Shown in pieces: positions 36,140 through 46,700 of a stretch of DNA of 64,000 bases. Position numbers and translations under genes: made by a program. The notes beneath the pieces were generated by a model. The model worked only from the letters and a program-made list of their open reading frames with translations, had not been told where the DNA came from and made no database searches. The DNA comes from Sanghuangporus weigelae (Eukaryota; Basidiomycota; Agaricomycetes; Hymenochaetales; Hymenochaetaceae), in NCBI GenBank assembly GCA_033182465.1, contig CP137330.1:1302001-1366000 (forward strand), read 5' to 3'. Every line of letters starts with the position of its first letter. The first letter of the stretch is position 1.

Positions 36140-38090
36140 CTCTATAGTAGGTACGGGCGAAGACGAACGTTGAAACTGCGGGGAACCATGACTGGTACGT
36201 CAACTTGGCTTTTGTTGTGCGTAAGACGAAATTGTTTTGATCATTCTTTTCGTTTCCAGTGCCTTACTGTCCTCTTCTCGATAATTCTCCAAAGTATTCT
36301 GCTCTAAAGATGATCAGGATGCTAAGCAAGTCTGCCATGCGGTAGACGTTGATGAGTTGAAAAGAGTACTGATGGCAAATAGCCTGGACATCGACCGCGA
36401 AAGTCTGTTTATCCGGTGCGTGCTGAGCTTGACTTATCCACCGCATCCTCGCTGGTTCTGTATCTCCGGATGCCTTGGTATCTTTCCTTCCGAAGGGTCT
36501 CATCATCACCTTTCTTCTGAACGAAGATTGCGTCCTTGGTAAACCTAACAAACTGTCCGTAATGTCTCTTGCCAAGTGACCAGCCTGAGGAAACTCAGTT
36601 TCTCTAGCTGTAGTCCGAAACCAATGCAATCGCTTAGACATTCGGTTCATTGATGCCTCTTACGTTTCTGCATAGGCACCTATTTGAACATATCGCTTTG
36701 TCTTATTCCATACAGATTCGACCTGCTGGAGGGTAAAATCAATGCTGGATAGGAACTCCAGTTTTTCATTATGTGTCCAATTCTAAGGATCGGATATCGT
36801 TCAAAAGCTATTTATAGGTTCAGATGGCTAAATCTTTTTGATCTAAAAATTAGTATGCACGCTCTGCTCAGTCATTTTCTAACGCGATGGATTACGTCGC
36901 TTGAGCAGCTTGATACTTTCGAGGAAGGGATCGCGGAAGCAGTGCCAAGGCAAGGGCCTGCTTGCATATTTCATTCGAAAGCACCTCAAGCTTGATCCGA
37001 GCGAACGTCCCCCAATGTCAGACATGCTGTTGGAAGTTTGTTACTCGGTCGCGAGACGTGTGCGTTGCTCCTATCATATTTGACCTGTCTTACCATACCT
37101 GCAGAACATCATGTAATAACAAGAAATCCCCGGAACTTCTCTCACGTCACAATTGGTATAATTGATACGCTCATCTTCGCAACTACTTCCGACTAGAAGG
37201 TTATAAAGCCAGAGCTTCGTCCATGATGCTTCGTGTCTGATGTTAACCCTGTGTTTCATTCTACTGATCTTGTTTTCCTATTGGGTTTTCTCAGGCCTTT
37301 AAACGATGGTATTATTTTGCCCTAAGGCCTCACTCCGAGGCCGTGATAATCGGGCCGCAGCATATGGATGTACAATATTTCCCTGCCGTCCATCGTTGAT
37401 ACTGTATTGAACTTTAGCGCTCGTTCAAAATGCTAAGGAATCCCTAATAGCTCCGTCGGCCTCATGATTTTCGCTCGACGCCGTCGACACATCAGCCTTA
37501 GCACTGCCCTGTCCCTATCCTAATATCAGGCACGACGCTAAATAGATTCCCGATCTCGAGCAGTCTCGAGCTCCCGTGAAGCCCAAAATTACTGCCTACA
37601 CCGATCGATGGACGCCCTTGGACGCCCCTGTTTTGATATCACAGTCCGGGACTTCCTGATAGTTTCGATGTGGACGGTCCAGATAAGTTTAGGCGCTTTA
37701 TTGTTTCTTTTCAGTCTTGGGAGGGATAGAGACTTGACTCGTTTGTCATGGACACAACTGCCTTTGGCTCTCGAGAGCAAGCTCTACCTGCAGTTTTCAT
37801 CGGTTCGTCTGGGAATAATGCTCCAGTGCCTTTATGTTCTCTGTCCTGTCTACACTCATATGCTTTCTGAAACCGAGGAAGAGGAGGGAAGAGGTAAACG
37901 AGATTGAGATTATTTCGGTTCTTTTCGGTTCTTTTCTTTCGAAGAAAAGAGGGACATCGAATTGTTCCGAGCCGTATCAGGCCGTACAAGGCCACACATA
38001 TTGCTCATTAGTTCTGTTAAAACACCATTAGATCCTATTGTTATGTGTCGTAGTACATGCAGTAGATTGCCTGGATAACTATTGGCATCA
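36140..38090 (+). repeat. Paralogous segment, copy 1 (partner at about 54690-56360)
   Basis: Collinear similarity to a second block is visible from TAGGTACGGGCGAAGACGAA (36147) to GTACATGCAGTAGATTG (about 38053). Shared landmarks include CATTCTTTTCGTTTCCAGTG, CGGGACTTCCTGATAG and CAGATAAGTTTAGG. The two blocks are on the same strand and differ by many substitutions and indels, so the duplication is old. The segment contains a decayed kinase gene (separate entry) and about 1 kb of downstream sequence of unknown nature. Confidence 0.8.
36370..37070 (+). pseudogene. Decayed SRPK-like kinase gene, copy 1
   Basis: Fragments of the local kinase family survive in different frames. YPPHPRWFCISGCLGIFPSE (about 36440-36495) matches GPPHPGWSRVSGCLGFFSCE of the intact kinase. 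Near 36910-37035, DTFEEGIAEAVPRQ and RKHLKLDPSERPPMSDMLLE match the C-terminal lobe of the split kinase (DTLEERIAKEGP, RLDPNDRATASELL). The catalytic loop and much of the middle are missing or unreadable. It is broken by several frame changes and deletions, so it is surely not functional as a kinase. Confidence 0.7.
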
Positions 38091-38553
38091 TCTCCAAGTT
38101 GAGCAGTGAACAAGATCAACTACTGCGCAGAAAAGACATAGGGTCCAGAATTTATCCGGTGAATGAAACAACCAAGTTGTGAATAGTTTGCGATAACTCA
38201 GTTTTCTTGATAGGCTGATTCGATCTTTCTGCCCCGCTTTCATCATTCCAGTGAATGTGTCTTTGCCACCAAGATTTACAATCCCGAAAAGATTCATACA
38301 ATTAATATTATGCAGTCAAGAAAACGTGCTACGCTAACGAATATCGGGCAGAACAGAAAATAGTGATTATGCGGCGGAAGTACATATATACAAATTATGA
38401 TTGAAAATACTAGAGCATGGTTGCAGAGCAGAGATAAAAGCATAACGCGAGACTGAGAAGGGATTAGCACTCATTGGAGGACAATATTGCGATGTGATGA
38501 TAACACATATTGCTTATTCTGGGTGCGAAGGGGGCAGACTGATGAGACAGATA
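38091..38553. other. Spacer between the paralogous segment and element A
   Basis: About 0.46 kb with no gene seen. Its right end carries the AGATA target copy (38549-38553) of the element A insertion. Before that insertion it would have been contiguous with the sequence from 46756 onward, the 3' flank of the split kinase. Confidence 0.5.
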
Positions 38554-38707
38554 TATTAGAATGTAATCGTATTATGTAATATTAGCACGTGCTGTATCAG
38601 TAGTATATAAGACCTCTGGAAGGTCAGTGTACAATAAGAACGAACGTTCTCTCGTTACCGTACGTATGCCCTCATACTGAAGGCACCGTGAGCTCAATAT
38701 CTTAAAA
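38554..38707 (+). repeat. 5' LTR of element A
   Basis: 154 bp from TATTAGAATG to CAATATCTTAAAA. It contains a TATA box (GTATATAAGA), and its end is set by the adjoining primer-binding site and by the AGATA duplication. The ends are not the usual TG...CA. Confidence 0.85.
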
Positions 38708-38721
38708 GGTTATGAGCCTTG
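38708..38721 (+). promoter_or_regulatory. Primer-binding site of element A (initiator tRNA-Met type)
   Basis: GGTTATGAGCCTTG directly follows the 5' LTR. Its complement, CAAGGCTCATAACC, fits the anticodon arm of initiator tRNA-Met rather than a tRNA 3' end. Drosophila copia is known to prime from a 5' half of this tRNA. The same 14 bases follow the 5' LTR of element B. Confidence 0.65.
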
Positions 38722-38881
38722 ACAACCCTGCGAACAAAACATATTCGGATTTGACGTTCGTTGATACGACGCACGTATACACCAGAACATATAAGTTCGT
38801 CGAATTTTGGAAGTACGACAACAACATCTTCGACACCGACTTTATCAAACATAGTCCAACGCGCGTCGAAGTCGTAACAAC

Positions 38882-40771
38882 ATGGACGAAATTCAAACTC
38901 GACCCGCGCGTCCTACATACCGAACGACTGGCAAAAGTCCGGCTGCTCAATATCCTCACAACCGACCAGACTGGGCGCAGGTGGTTGGAAAGAGAGATGC
39001 GGCGACACAGGTTACAACGAGGTATAGCACTCAGAGACAACGAATAGAATATTCAATGTCATGTTCAAAATTTTACCATTATGCTCCTCCGCGATTCTAT
39101 GAACAACGGCCATTATGCATCGTGAGAAATATAAAAATGAATACAATTGCCGTTACAGAATTAAGAAATAGATATCTTTATGAACATGTACCACATTCAG
39201 ACGATGAAGAAACTTATCGCGAAGTAATAAGACAAGAATTACCTAGACAACCTGTGAGCGGACCCTCGGGTACTACATTAACAAATTCGCCACAAGAAAT
39301 GGAGATAATACCTCAGAACACGGAATCAACGCAAACTCAGGAACCCCGAACGGAACAAGATGAAGATGAAGAAAATGAAAATGATAACAATTCAAATAAT
39401 AGCGAACAAACTAGAGCTAGTTCACACCCAACGCATATAAGTGCACCTCGAACTTCATCCCAAAGTCCACATACACCACCTCCAAGCCCTTCAAGCCCAT
39501 CTAGCTCATCATCTTCATCAATGGCTACTCGAGTTTTTCACATCGCTGGCTTAGACCTCAGGGACCTGTTTAAGGCCTTTGATGGCGTCGAGAAACTTCA
39601 GCACAACGGATCGAATTTCAAAATGTGGCTTATTCGCGTCGAAGCAACCATGCTCGCATTAGGACTCGAAGATCACCTCATTGCGAGCCCGCCAGCTAAT
39701 GACACCGATGGCCAAACCACGAACAACCAACTCATCTCCGTGTTCCAATCGAAAGTACCTGATTCTATTCTTTCCAATATGATCGGTATCAACCGCGTTA
39801 TACTATTTATAAATCACCTCAAAACGAGGTTCGACGTTCGAACCACGGTTACTTCCGCAGTCGAAGTATCGAAGCTTTTCAATATACGCGGACACGTTTC
39901 CGAATTCGACAAAACCTTAGATAAGTTACAAAATATCTATGGTTTACTCACACAACACAATAAGAAGCCGACAGACGATACATATTTATCTGCGATACAA
40001 ACTTCTACGCCACCGCAGTACGGCTACGTGTTCCAACAATTACAAGCGAGGATCGATTTTTATAATTCAACTCTCACCGCCAATCAACCACGCAGAACCG
40101 TAACCCCTGACGGCCTAATCGCCAAACTGCGTGCGGCTTTTGCAAATTACCAGGCGCAGAAGCAACCGTCAGCCACCCCAAGTACCTTTCGGGGGAGAGC
40201 AACATCATCACGAGGACGAATCTTTTCTTATCGATCGCATTTTAACCGAGGAATGAATAGAAACCCGAGTTACCCGCAACATGCGAATCCAAACTATCCT
40301 GGATCTACTACGCAATTCTGGAAAGGTCCTTGGGATAACCGAAACTATTTTCGAGGACGTGGTAGAGGCCGATCAAACTTTACCTATAAACATTTTACAC
40401 CTCACACGCATGCAGTCACAGGAGCACCGCAATGCTTCAATTGCAAAAAGTTCGGACACATGTCAAAAGACTGTCGTGCTCCGCCGACTCCACAAACTTT
40501 GAAGATACGTCAATCTCGTCCAAATTCTACTGCGACTGCTTCTTTGATTATGCAAGCGTCGACGAACTATACAAATCCGAATGCGGCTGCTCAGGCAATT
40601 ATCCCTTCTTACGCGCTACCACCATCTAACACTACTCGTATCGAAGAAGTAAATATGGCCAGTATGCGCTCAAAGACACCCGTTCTCCCTTCGGAATCAA
40701 ACTTCACAGTCAATACCCCTTCGCCGACGACTCTTGATCTTTCGGATGACGAGAACCCGAAATTAAAATGA
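38882..40771 (+). CDS. Element A gag part
   Basis: Copia-type Gag of about 630 codons. The N-terminal region is acidic and Asn/Glu/Ser-rich. The central part, from about residue 210, resembles the copia nucleocapsid fold (KLQHNGSNFKMWLIRVEA). A Gly/Arg-rich stretch precedes the CCHC zinc knuckle CFNCKKFGHMSKDC near residue 518, which binds RNA. The true start is uncertain. The pol part follows at about 41.0 kb. Confidence 0.75.
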   Translation: MDEIQTRPARPTYRTTGKSPAAQYPHNRPDWAQVVGKRDAATQVTTRYSTQRQRIEYSMSCSKFYHYAPPRFYEQRPLCIVRNIKMNTIAVTELRNRYLYEHVPHSDDEETYREVIRQELPRQPVSGPSGTTLTNSPQEMEIIPQNTESTQTQEPRTEQDEDEENENDNNSNNSEQTRASSHPTHISAPRTSSQSPHTPPPSPSSPSSSSSSSMATRVFHIAGLDLRDLFKAFDGVEKLQHNGSNFKMWLIRVEATMLALGLEDHLIASPPANDTDGQTTNNQLISVFQSKVPDSILSNMIGINRVILFINHLKTRFDVRTTVTSAVEVSKLFNIRGHVSEFDKTLDKLQNIYGLLTQHNKKPTDDTYLSAIQTSTPPQYGYVFQQLQARIDFYNSTLTANQPRRTVTPDGLIAKLRAAFANYQAQKQPSATPSTFRGRATSSRGRIFSYRSHFNRGMNRNPSYPQHANPNYPGSTTQFWKGPWDNRNYFRGRGRGRSNFTYKHFTPHTHAVTGAPQCFNCKKFGHMSKDCRAPPTPQTLKIRQSRPNSTATASLIMQASTNYTNPNAAAQAIIPSYALPPSNTTRIEEVNMASMRSKTPVLPSESNFTVNTPSPTTLDLSDDENPKLK

Positions 40772-41037
40772 ACCCGAGAATGGACGAACACAACGAACCC
40801 TTTCGAACGACCCGTGAAACGTCAACAGACGATCGCTACCCAACTTGCCGCCGAATCTTCATCTGGCACTAATTTTGTCGATGATTTTTGGGAACAAATG
40901 ACAATGCAACAGGACCCCAACGACGATGGTGTCCTTCTCGAAGGAAAATCTCTTTTTGACCTTATTGATCACGACGCACCAATCCCACGAACAACGCTGC
41001 GGACCAAGATTTTATTGAAGAACATGGTTATCACCCA

Positions 41038-44000
41038 ATGCACCTTAATCCCCCAACGAAGGAACAAATGGATGAATACGCAGCAATAATGTCTAAACGC
41101 GAAGGCAAGAGACGCGAAAAAGAAATCAATATTATTGAAAGAGCAATACCTGATGACGTGCCTATGGAATACGTCCAATCAGTAAGTCATACAATGGCAT
41201 TATTAGATTCAGGAGCTAGCATTCATGTTACTCCTTATCAAAAAATTTTAACGAATCTTACTAATTGCGAACCAATTATAGTGCGAACCGCCGACGACAC
41301 CGCCATCACCGTTTCTCAAAAAGGCGATATGAAAATTTTATTATTTAAAGTGAATAACAATTTTGTAACACCCGAAAATTGCACTATAATAAAACTATCA
41401 AATATTTATTATTCGCCAAAATTTAAATGTACGCTAATATCATTAGCTGAAATGTGTGATCAAGGATTCAAATTTATTACCGAACAAGACATTTGCATCG
41501 TAATGAAAAATAATAGACATCTCGGAACTATACAACGATCATATAAAAAATTATACGAAGTACACACATATAATGATCCAGAAATGAAACCAAACATTAT
41601 AGCGTCATTAACAATCGATGAATTACATAAGAAATTAGGTCATATCAGCTACGGTTATATACGAAAAATGATTAAAGACCACCCAGAAATAATAACTGAA
41701 AAAATTATAGATGACAACACAAATAAAAATTGTATCGATTGCACTAGAGCAAATATATCACGAACAATAATTCCACATCAAAGAAAATCACCGTTAGCAA
41801 ATAACTTTGGTGATTTAATACATATGGATATTTGGGGACCAGCACCAACACTAGCGTTAAATTCGATATCATACCTACTTACATTAGTTGACGATTCAAC
41901 TAGGTGGTCAGAAATGCTACCATTAAAACACAAAAATGATGCATACACAGAATATATTAAATATACAACTCGATTAAAATTACAAAATGGTACAATAATT
42001 AAAATTCTTCAATCGGATAACGATGCTGTATTTTTATCTAAAGACTTTACTGATTACCTCGATTCACAAGGAACTATCAGAAAATTAACTGTTCATGACA
42101 CACCGCAACAAAATGGAGTTGCCGAAAGAATGCATCAAACTATCTTTAATCACGTCAGATCTATGTTAACAGCAAAAAATTTACCACAACGATTATGGTA
42201 TTATGCTGCTCAACATGCATTATTTATTACTAATCGATCACCAAAAAGTGCAATAAACTTCGAAACACCATTCAAAAAATGTTTTAATGCAAATTATATA
42301 TTAAATGGTCTCCAAGAATTTGGGCACGATGTTATATATAGAAAAGAAAACACAAATAAATTACAAAACAAAGGTGCAATTGGGAAATTTGTCGGATATG
42401 ACTCAAATACAAAAGACGGCATATATGTCTATCACGATTCTAAAGTGTCAACAGAAAGAAATGTCGAGTTCATCATTTCTAACGAAACTCGAACTCAAGG
42501 GGAGATAATAACGCAACCTGATAATAATAATAATGAAACTAACAATCAAACATCATTAAAAGAAAGACTACAAAGACATCGTGAACCATCTCGTAAGAAA
42601 AGAGAAGCAGGTTTAGCGATAGAGAAACAAGAAGACATCTCTATATTCTTAACAGAATTCAATAATGAAATAAATAAAAGTATGAAAATACCAATAACAT
42701 ACTTAGACGCATTAAGAAGACCTGATCATGATAAATGGCGACAGGCCATGAAAAATGAAATAGATTCACTAATAGAACATAACACATGGACATATGAATA
42801 CCCACCTCCGAATACGAATATAGTGGGATGCAGATTTGTTTATAACATAAAATATAAAGCAGATTCCACAATCGAAAAATATAAGGCACGACTAGTAGCC
42901 CAAGGTTTTAGTCAAATTGATGGAATAGATTATTATTCGCAAGACACTTTTGCACCCGTCGCGAAGTTATCAACAGCTAGATTATTATTACATTGGGCAG
43001 CGGCAAACGATTACGAAATACATCAAATTGATGTAAAATCTGCTTACTTATACGGAGAATTAAATGAAGATGAAGTCATCTACATGCGTCCACCACCAGG
43101 AAATTTTTGTAAAGATATTAAACCTGGTCAAGCATTAAGGTTAAAAAAGGCCTTATACGGATTAAAACAATCGGGAAGAAGATGGTATAAGAAAATAAAT
43201 GATATACTTAATACAGCAGGATTAACAAGATCTGCTGAAGATTACGTGGTATTTTATGATAAATCAATATTTAAACCGAACTTGATAACATTCATGCATG
43301 TGGATGATATAACTATAATAAGTCAAAATATTGACATAAAAAATAATTTAGTTACGAAGATACGAAAATTCGTTAATTTAACAGATAATGGTGAGATCCA
43401 TTGGTTATTAGGAATCGAAATGAAGAGAAACCGTCACGATCGAACAATATTATTAAGACAAAAGAAATATATCGAAGACATAACACTCAGATTTAATATT
43501 GAAACTGAAAGACTACGCCAAACTCCAATGGCGCCAGGCAGCAGATTAAAATCAAGCGACAATACGAGTTCACAGGAAACTAAATCGTTATTTATGAGTT
43601 TAGTCGGATCACTCCGATACGCTGCGGATGCCACTAGGCCCGATGTAGCCTATGTCGCAGGACAATTAGCAAGACATTTGCATAATCCTGATGAAACACA
43701 CGTTAATGTCGCGAGATATGCTTTATCATACTTAAATACAACCAAAAACAAATGGTTGAAACTTGGAGGCAAATACCCACTAATAATAGATGGTTATTGC
43801 GATTCAGACGGTGCGGTAACAGAAGGCTATAAAGCTATTAATGGATATATATTTACAATAAGAAATTCATCATTCTCGTGGTCATCAAAAAGACAAGATT
43901 TGGTACCTGCATCAGTATATGAGGCAGAAATTCAAGCATTACAACATGCTACCAAAGAAGCTATTTGGATTAAACACTTTATCGAAGAGTTAAATATAAA

Positions 44001-44259
44001 GGAAAGTGATAGATTAATCACAATTTATTTGGATAACGAAGCGGCTATAAGAGATGTTCAAATTGATGAATTTTCACATAACATCAGAACAAAACATTTA
44101 GATAGGCGAAGAGCCTTCGTACATTGTTATATCGAAAATCATTCAATTAGAGTTAATTATGTACCAACTACGAATCAACGTGCAGACACGTTAACAAAAG
44201 CACTTAACACTAAACAATTCAATCACTTAAATTCGTTAATCGGACTCGTTGACAATTAA
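41038..44259 (+). CDS. Element A pol part
   Basis: Pol of about 1070 codons in copia order. The protease active site is LLDSGASIHVTP. The integrase zinc region is HKKLGHISYG...CIDCTRAN, and its catalytic core includes MDIWGPAP, LQSDNDAVF and TPQQNGVAERMHQT. The reverse transcriptase has QIDVKSAYLYGEL, KKALYGLKQSGRRWY and FMHVDDI. RNase H has YCDSDGAV and LDNEAAIRD. The frame is open throughout. Base use is very A-rich on the coding strand, unlike elements B and C and the host genes. The ATG at 41038 may not be the natural start, since copia elements often make Pol as a fusion with Gag. Confidence 0.9.
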   Translation: MHLNPPTKEQMDEYAAIMSKREGKRREKEINIIERAIPDDVPMEYVQSVSHTMALLDSGASIHVTPYQKILTNLTNCEPIIVRTADDTAITVSQKGDMKILLFKVNNNFVTPENCTIIKLSNIYYSPKFKCTLISLAEMCDQGFKFITEQDICIVMKNNRHLGTIQRSYKKLYEVHTYNDPEMKPNIIASLTIDELHKKLGHISYGYIRKMIKDHPEIITEKIIDDNTNKNCIDCTRANISRTIIPHQRKSPLANNFGDLIHMDIWGPAPTLALNSISYLLTLVDDSTRWSEMLPLKHKNDAYTEYIKYTTRLKLQNGTIIKILQSDNDAVFLSKDFTDYLDSQGTIRKLTVHDTPQQNGVAERMHQTIFNHVRSMLTAKNLPQRLWYYAAQHALFITNRSPKSAINFETPFKKCFNANYILNGLQEFGHDVIYRKENTNKLQNKGAIGKFVGYDSNTKDGIYVYHDSKVSTERNVEFIISNETRTQGEIITQPDNNNNETNNQTSLKERLQRHREPSRKKREAGLAIEKQEDISIFLTEFNNEINKSMKIPITYLDALRRPDHDKWRQAMKNEIDSLIEHNTWTYEYPPPNTNIVGCRFVYNIKYKADSTIEKYKARLVAQGFSQIDGIDYYSQDTFAPVAKLSTARLLLHWAAANDYEIHQIDVKSAYLYGELNEDEVIYMRPPPGNFCKDIKPGQALRLKKALYGLKQSGRRWYKKINDILNTAGLTRSAEDYVVFYDKSIFKPNLITFMHVDDITIISQNIDIKNNLVTKIRKFVNLTDNGEIHWLLGIEMKRNRHDRTILLRQKKYIEDITLRFNIETERLRQTPMAPGSRLKSSDNTSSQETKSLFMSLVGSLRYAADATRPDVAYVAGQLARHLHNPDETHVNVARYALSYLNTTKNKWLKLGGKYPLIIDGYCDSDGAVTEGYKAINGYIFTIRNSSFSWSSKRQDLVPASVYEAEIQALQHATKEAIWIKHFIEELNIKESDRLITIYLDNEAAIRDVQIDEFSHNIRTKHLDRRRAFVHCYIENHSIRVNYVPTTNQRADTLTKALNTKQFNHLNSLIGLVDN

Positions 44260-44357
44260 ACAATCTAATCATTCAGAAATTATTAGATTGAAGGGGAGTA
44301 TTAGAATGTAATCGTATTATGTAATATTAGCACGTGCTGTATCAGTAGTATATAAGA

Positions 44358-44858
44358 TGGGGGTGGGCAATCCCTATGGTCTTCGCGTGCGCGTCGGAGG
44401 CCGAAAATAAGCCCAAATAGGCAAGTATCGCAAATCCTTGGCAAAATCATGCATCACAAAGTGCACAACAGAACAATTCACCTACTTATGTTTTCGAAAA
44501 TGTAGCCCCTGAGAGTTGAAGTATAGTACTTCAGTGTATCCTACGGAAATTTTCGTGTCGATGTATGAGTTTTAGCTGGCTGAAATTCAAAGACAAAAAT
44601 CCATTGTTTCATCACAAGATTCACAACAAATTAGCTTAATTATTGGCAACAGTGCAGTTTTTGCAAAAAGTACCTCCTGAGAGTTGAAGCATCTTATTCA
44701 AACATATATTCTACCATTTTATTAGACCGATACATGAACTGTGGTAGAGGGAAATTCAAGTCAAAGAATCATTGTAAACTCTTTTTGAACTCCGACGATC
44801 ATACCTATAACCGAACCCGTGGGAACGCACGCAAATCCGTACGGAGTTGCCGACCCCC
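44358..44858. mobile_element. MITE-like DNA element inserted in the 3' LTR of element A
   Basis: A 501-bp AT-rich insert flanked by the 8-bp direct repeat ATATAAGA (44350-44357 and 44859-44866). Its ends form an imperfect inverted repeat of about 21 bp (GGGGGTGGGCAATCC at the left; GGGGGTCGGCAACTCC when the right end is reversed). It has no coding capacity. Inside are two diverged copies of a motif beginning CCTGAGAGTTGAAG, about 190 bp apart. An 8-bp target duplication and short inverted ends suit a non-autonomous hAT-like element; the superfamily is inferred. No other copy is seen in the window. Confidence 0.75.
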
Positions 44859-44915
44859 ATATAAGACCTCTGGAAGGTCAGTGTATAATAAGAACGAACG
44901 TTCTCTCGTTACCGT

Positions 44916-46700
44916 TGTTGGTCGGCGGTGTCGTATCTGAAGGTGCTACAGATGTCCGTCCTACTAAGGGTGCTGAATGTATGAAGGGACCTCCAAAAAT
45001 AGGATGCCGACGCTATCAGACTCTCAAAGACCTACTACCTGGCAGGTGCCAGGAACCGTCGGAGACGTAATGGATGGGTCTAAGGATGCCGCTGGATAAA
45101 GGGAATAGGATAATAGGGCCGCCGCTCAAAAGGGGGGATCACAAGAGGCTGCCGACGTGGTATAAACTCGGCCACAGGAAGGTATGAAGTGTATAAGATG
45201 AATATAAAGGATAAAATGGAGTGAGTGGCTGGAGAAGGCGCCGCTGGGTCGTCTGATAGGATGCCTGGGTCGTCGGATGGCCGCCGACGTCGAATAGAGG
45301 GGTGCCGGACTGAGGGGGAGGCCGCAGGAATCCGCCGCAGTAGCGTAAACGCGATAGATGAAAGGAAAAGACCGTATAAGATCAATATATGGGATAAACT
45401 GGAGTGAAAGGCTGGAAAGGGTGCCGCAGAGGAGTCTGATAGGAAGCCTGGGTCGCCGAAGGGTCGCCGACGTCGAATAGAGGGGCGCCGGATCACTGAA
45501 CGTCAGAGCGGCAGAGGTGTACCGGAGGCGGCGAAGGCAAGTAGAATGTGGAGTCAAACAAGAGGAGATGTCAAGGATAGTATATAGTCAAGGGGGAGGC
45601 TCAGTACATGAGGGGAGACTCAGAGTGAGGGATATCTCGAATTCTGGCGCTCGGTCTGGTACATGCTCTTGGAATCCTTGCTAGGCTTCGAATCCTTGCT
45701 AGGCTTGGAATCCTTTTTGTCTACAAGCTAGTATAAGCTCTATATATACTCTACTGCTGTCGCCGACACATCCTACTGTCTGACAACATCTCCTGAGTCA
45801 TCTGGGTCGCCAAGGGCCGCTGCCGGAGCGCCCAGGTGAAATCTGAGAGCGGCAACGTGAGGGGGGCATCCAATCACATGAAATATTGAGTATCTGCAAT
45901 AACACGGGCGCCGGCGGAGTTGGGCTTGGCGGCGCGAGTCGGTGGCTTGGCACGCCGATGTACCACATGCCTACCTTCCATACATGGTCTAATGGGGGCC
46001 GCCGCGTCAGGGGGAAGTCGGGAAACATCGGAACCGATGATTGGAGGCTGATATCGCGTATATGAGACAAAGGGCGCATCAGCCGATGTCCCTGAGGTGT
46101 CCGATGCATCGGCGGCACTCAATACAGAGTGTGGGCGATCCCTAGTGACTAATATGAGTGGCTGGAGCGGCAGTGCTGTGGGGGACTGCCGGACTGGTGG
46201 CAGATACATCGTAGTGAGGCATGTAAGCACATATGACAATATATAGCTCCCTAGACAATGGGGGACTGCTTGGTAAGCTGTAGGAGGCGTCGGCGAGGGT
46301 ACCTGAGGATGTCTGAGTGTCCGCCGCATCGATCGGCGCCATGGGGGGCCGACTCGGAGGCGTCCAGAGTCGCCGCAAGGCTGTACGTATGATAAATCAT
46401 AAGATCGGCGGCATGTAGTCACTGGGGGATGTGTCCTATAGTGCCTGGTGCTGGGTAGGAGCTGTCGGCGGACCTGTCTGAGTGTCGGGGAGCCATCGGC
46501 GGATCGATTTGGGTCATAGGAGGGCGCCGCAGTACAGTACGTGTGCTGGAATCAATGGATACGTGCTCAAATGATGTCCCGAGTGCAATAGGAGTATGCC
46601 CTCACACTCTGAGGTGTCAGCGGTGCTGGGATATGGTATCTGCAGTATAGGGGGAGCCATAGTATGAGTGTACTGGCACAGGAGGGGCCAGTGCGCTACA
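44916..46700. mobile_element. GC-rich insertion with TG...CA ends in the 3' LTR of element A
   Basis: 1785 bp, beginning TGTTGGTCGG and ending GCGCTACA, flanked by the 4-bp repeat CCGT (44912-44915 and 46701-46704). TG...CA ends suit a solo LTR or a short non-autonomous LTR element, but 4 bp is short for a copia duplication and no internal LTR pair is obvious. The interior is built largely of degenerate repeats: motifs such as CTGGGTCGCC...CGCCGACGTCGAATAGAGGGG recur about 182 bp apart near 45260-45495, and GTCTGAGTGTC...CCATCGGCGG-like units recur at 46.1-46.6 kb. A TATA-rich stretch lies near 45740. No convincing protein is encoded. Confidence 0.65.

Noticed and set aside
45080-46422. Overlapping minus-strand frames of 138-182 codons inside the GC-rich insert
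   Set aside because: They translate into Arg/Pro/Ser-rich repeats that follow the DNA repeat period, in several frames at once. This is expected from GC-rich repetitive DNA rather than from a gene.
46590-46630. Resemblance of TATGCCCTCACACTCTGAGG inside the GC-rich insert to the LTR phrase TATGCCCTCATACTGAAGG of element A
   Set aside because: The match is short and imperfect. It may be chance or a captured microhomology, and I could not support an evolutionary link.
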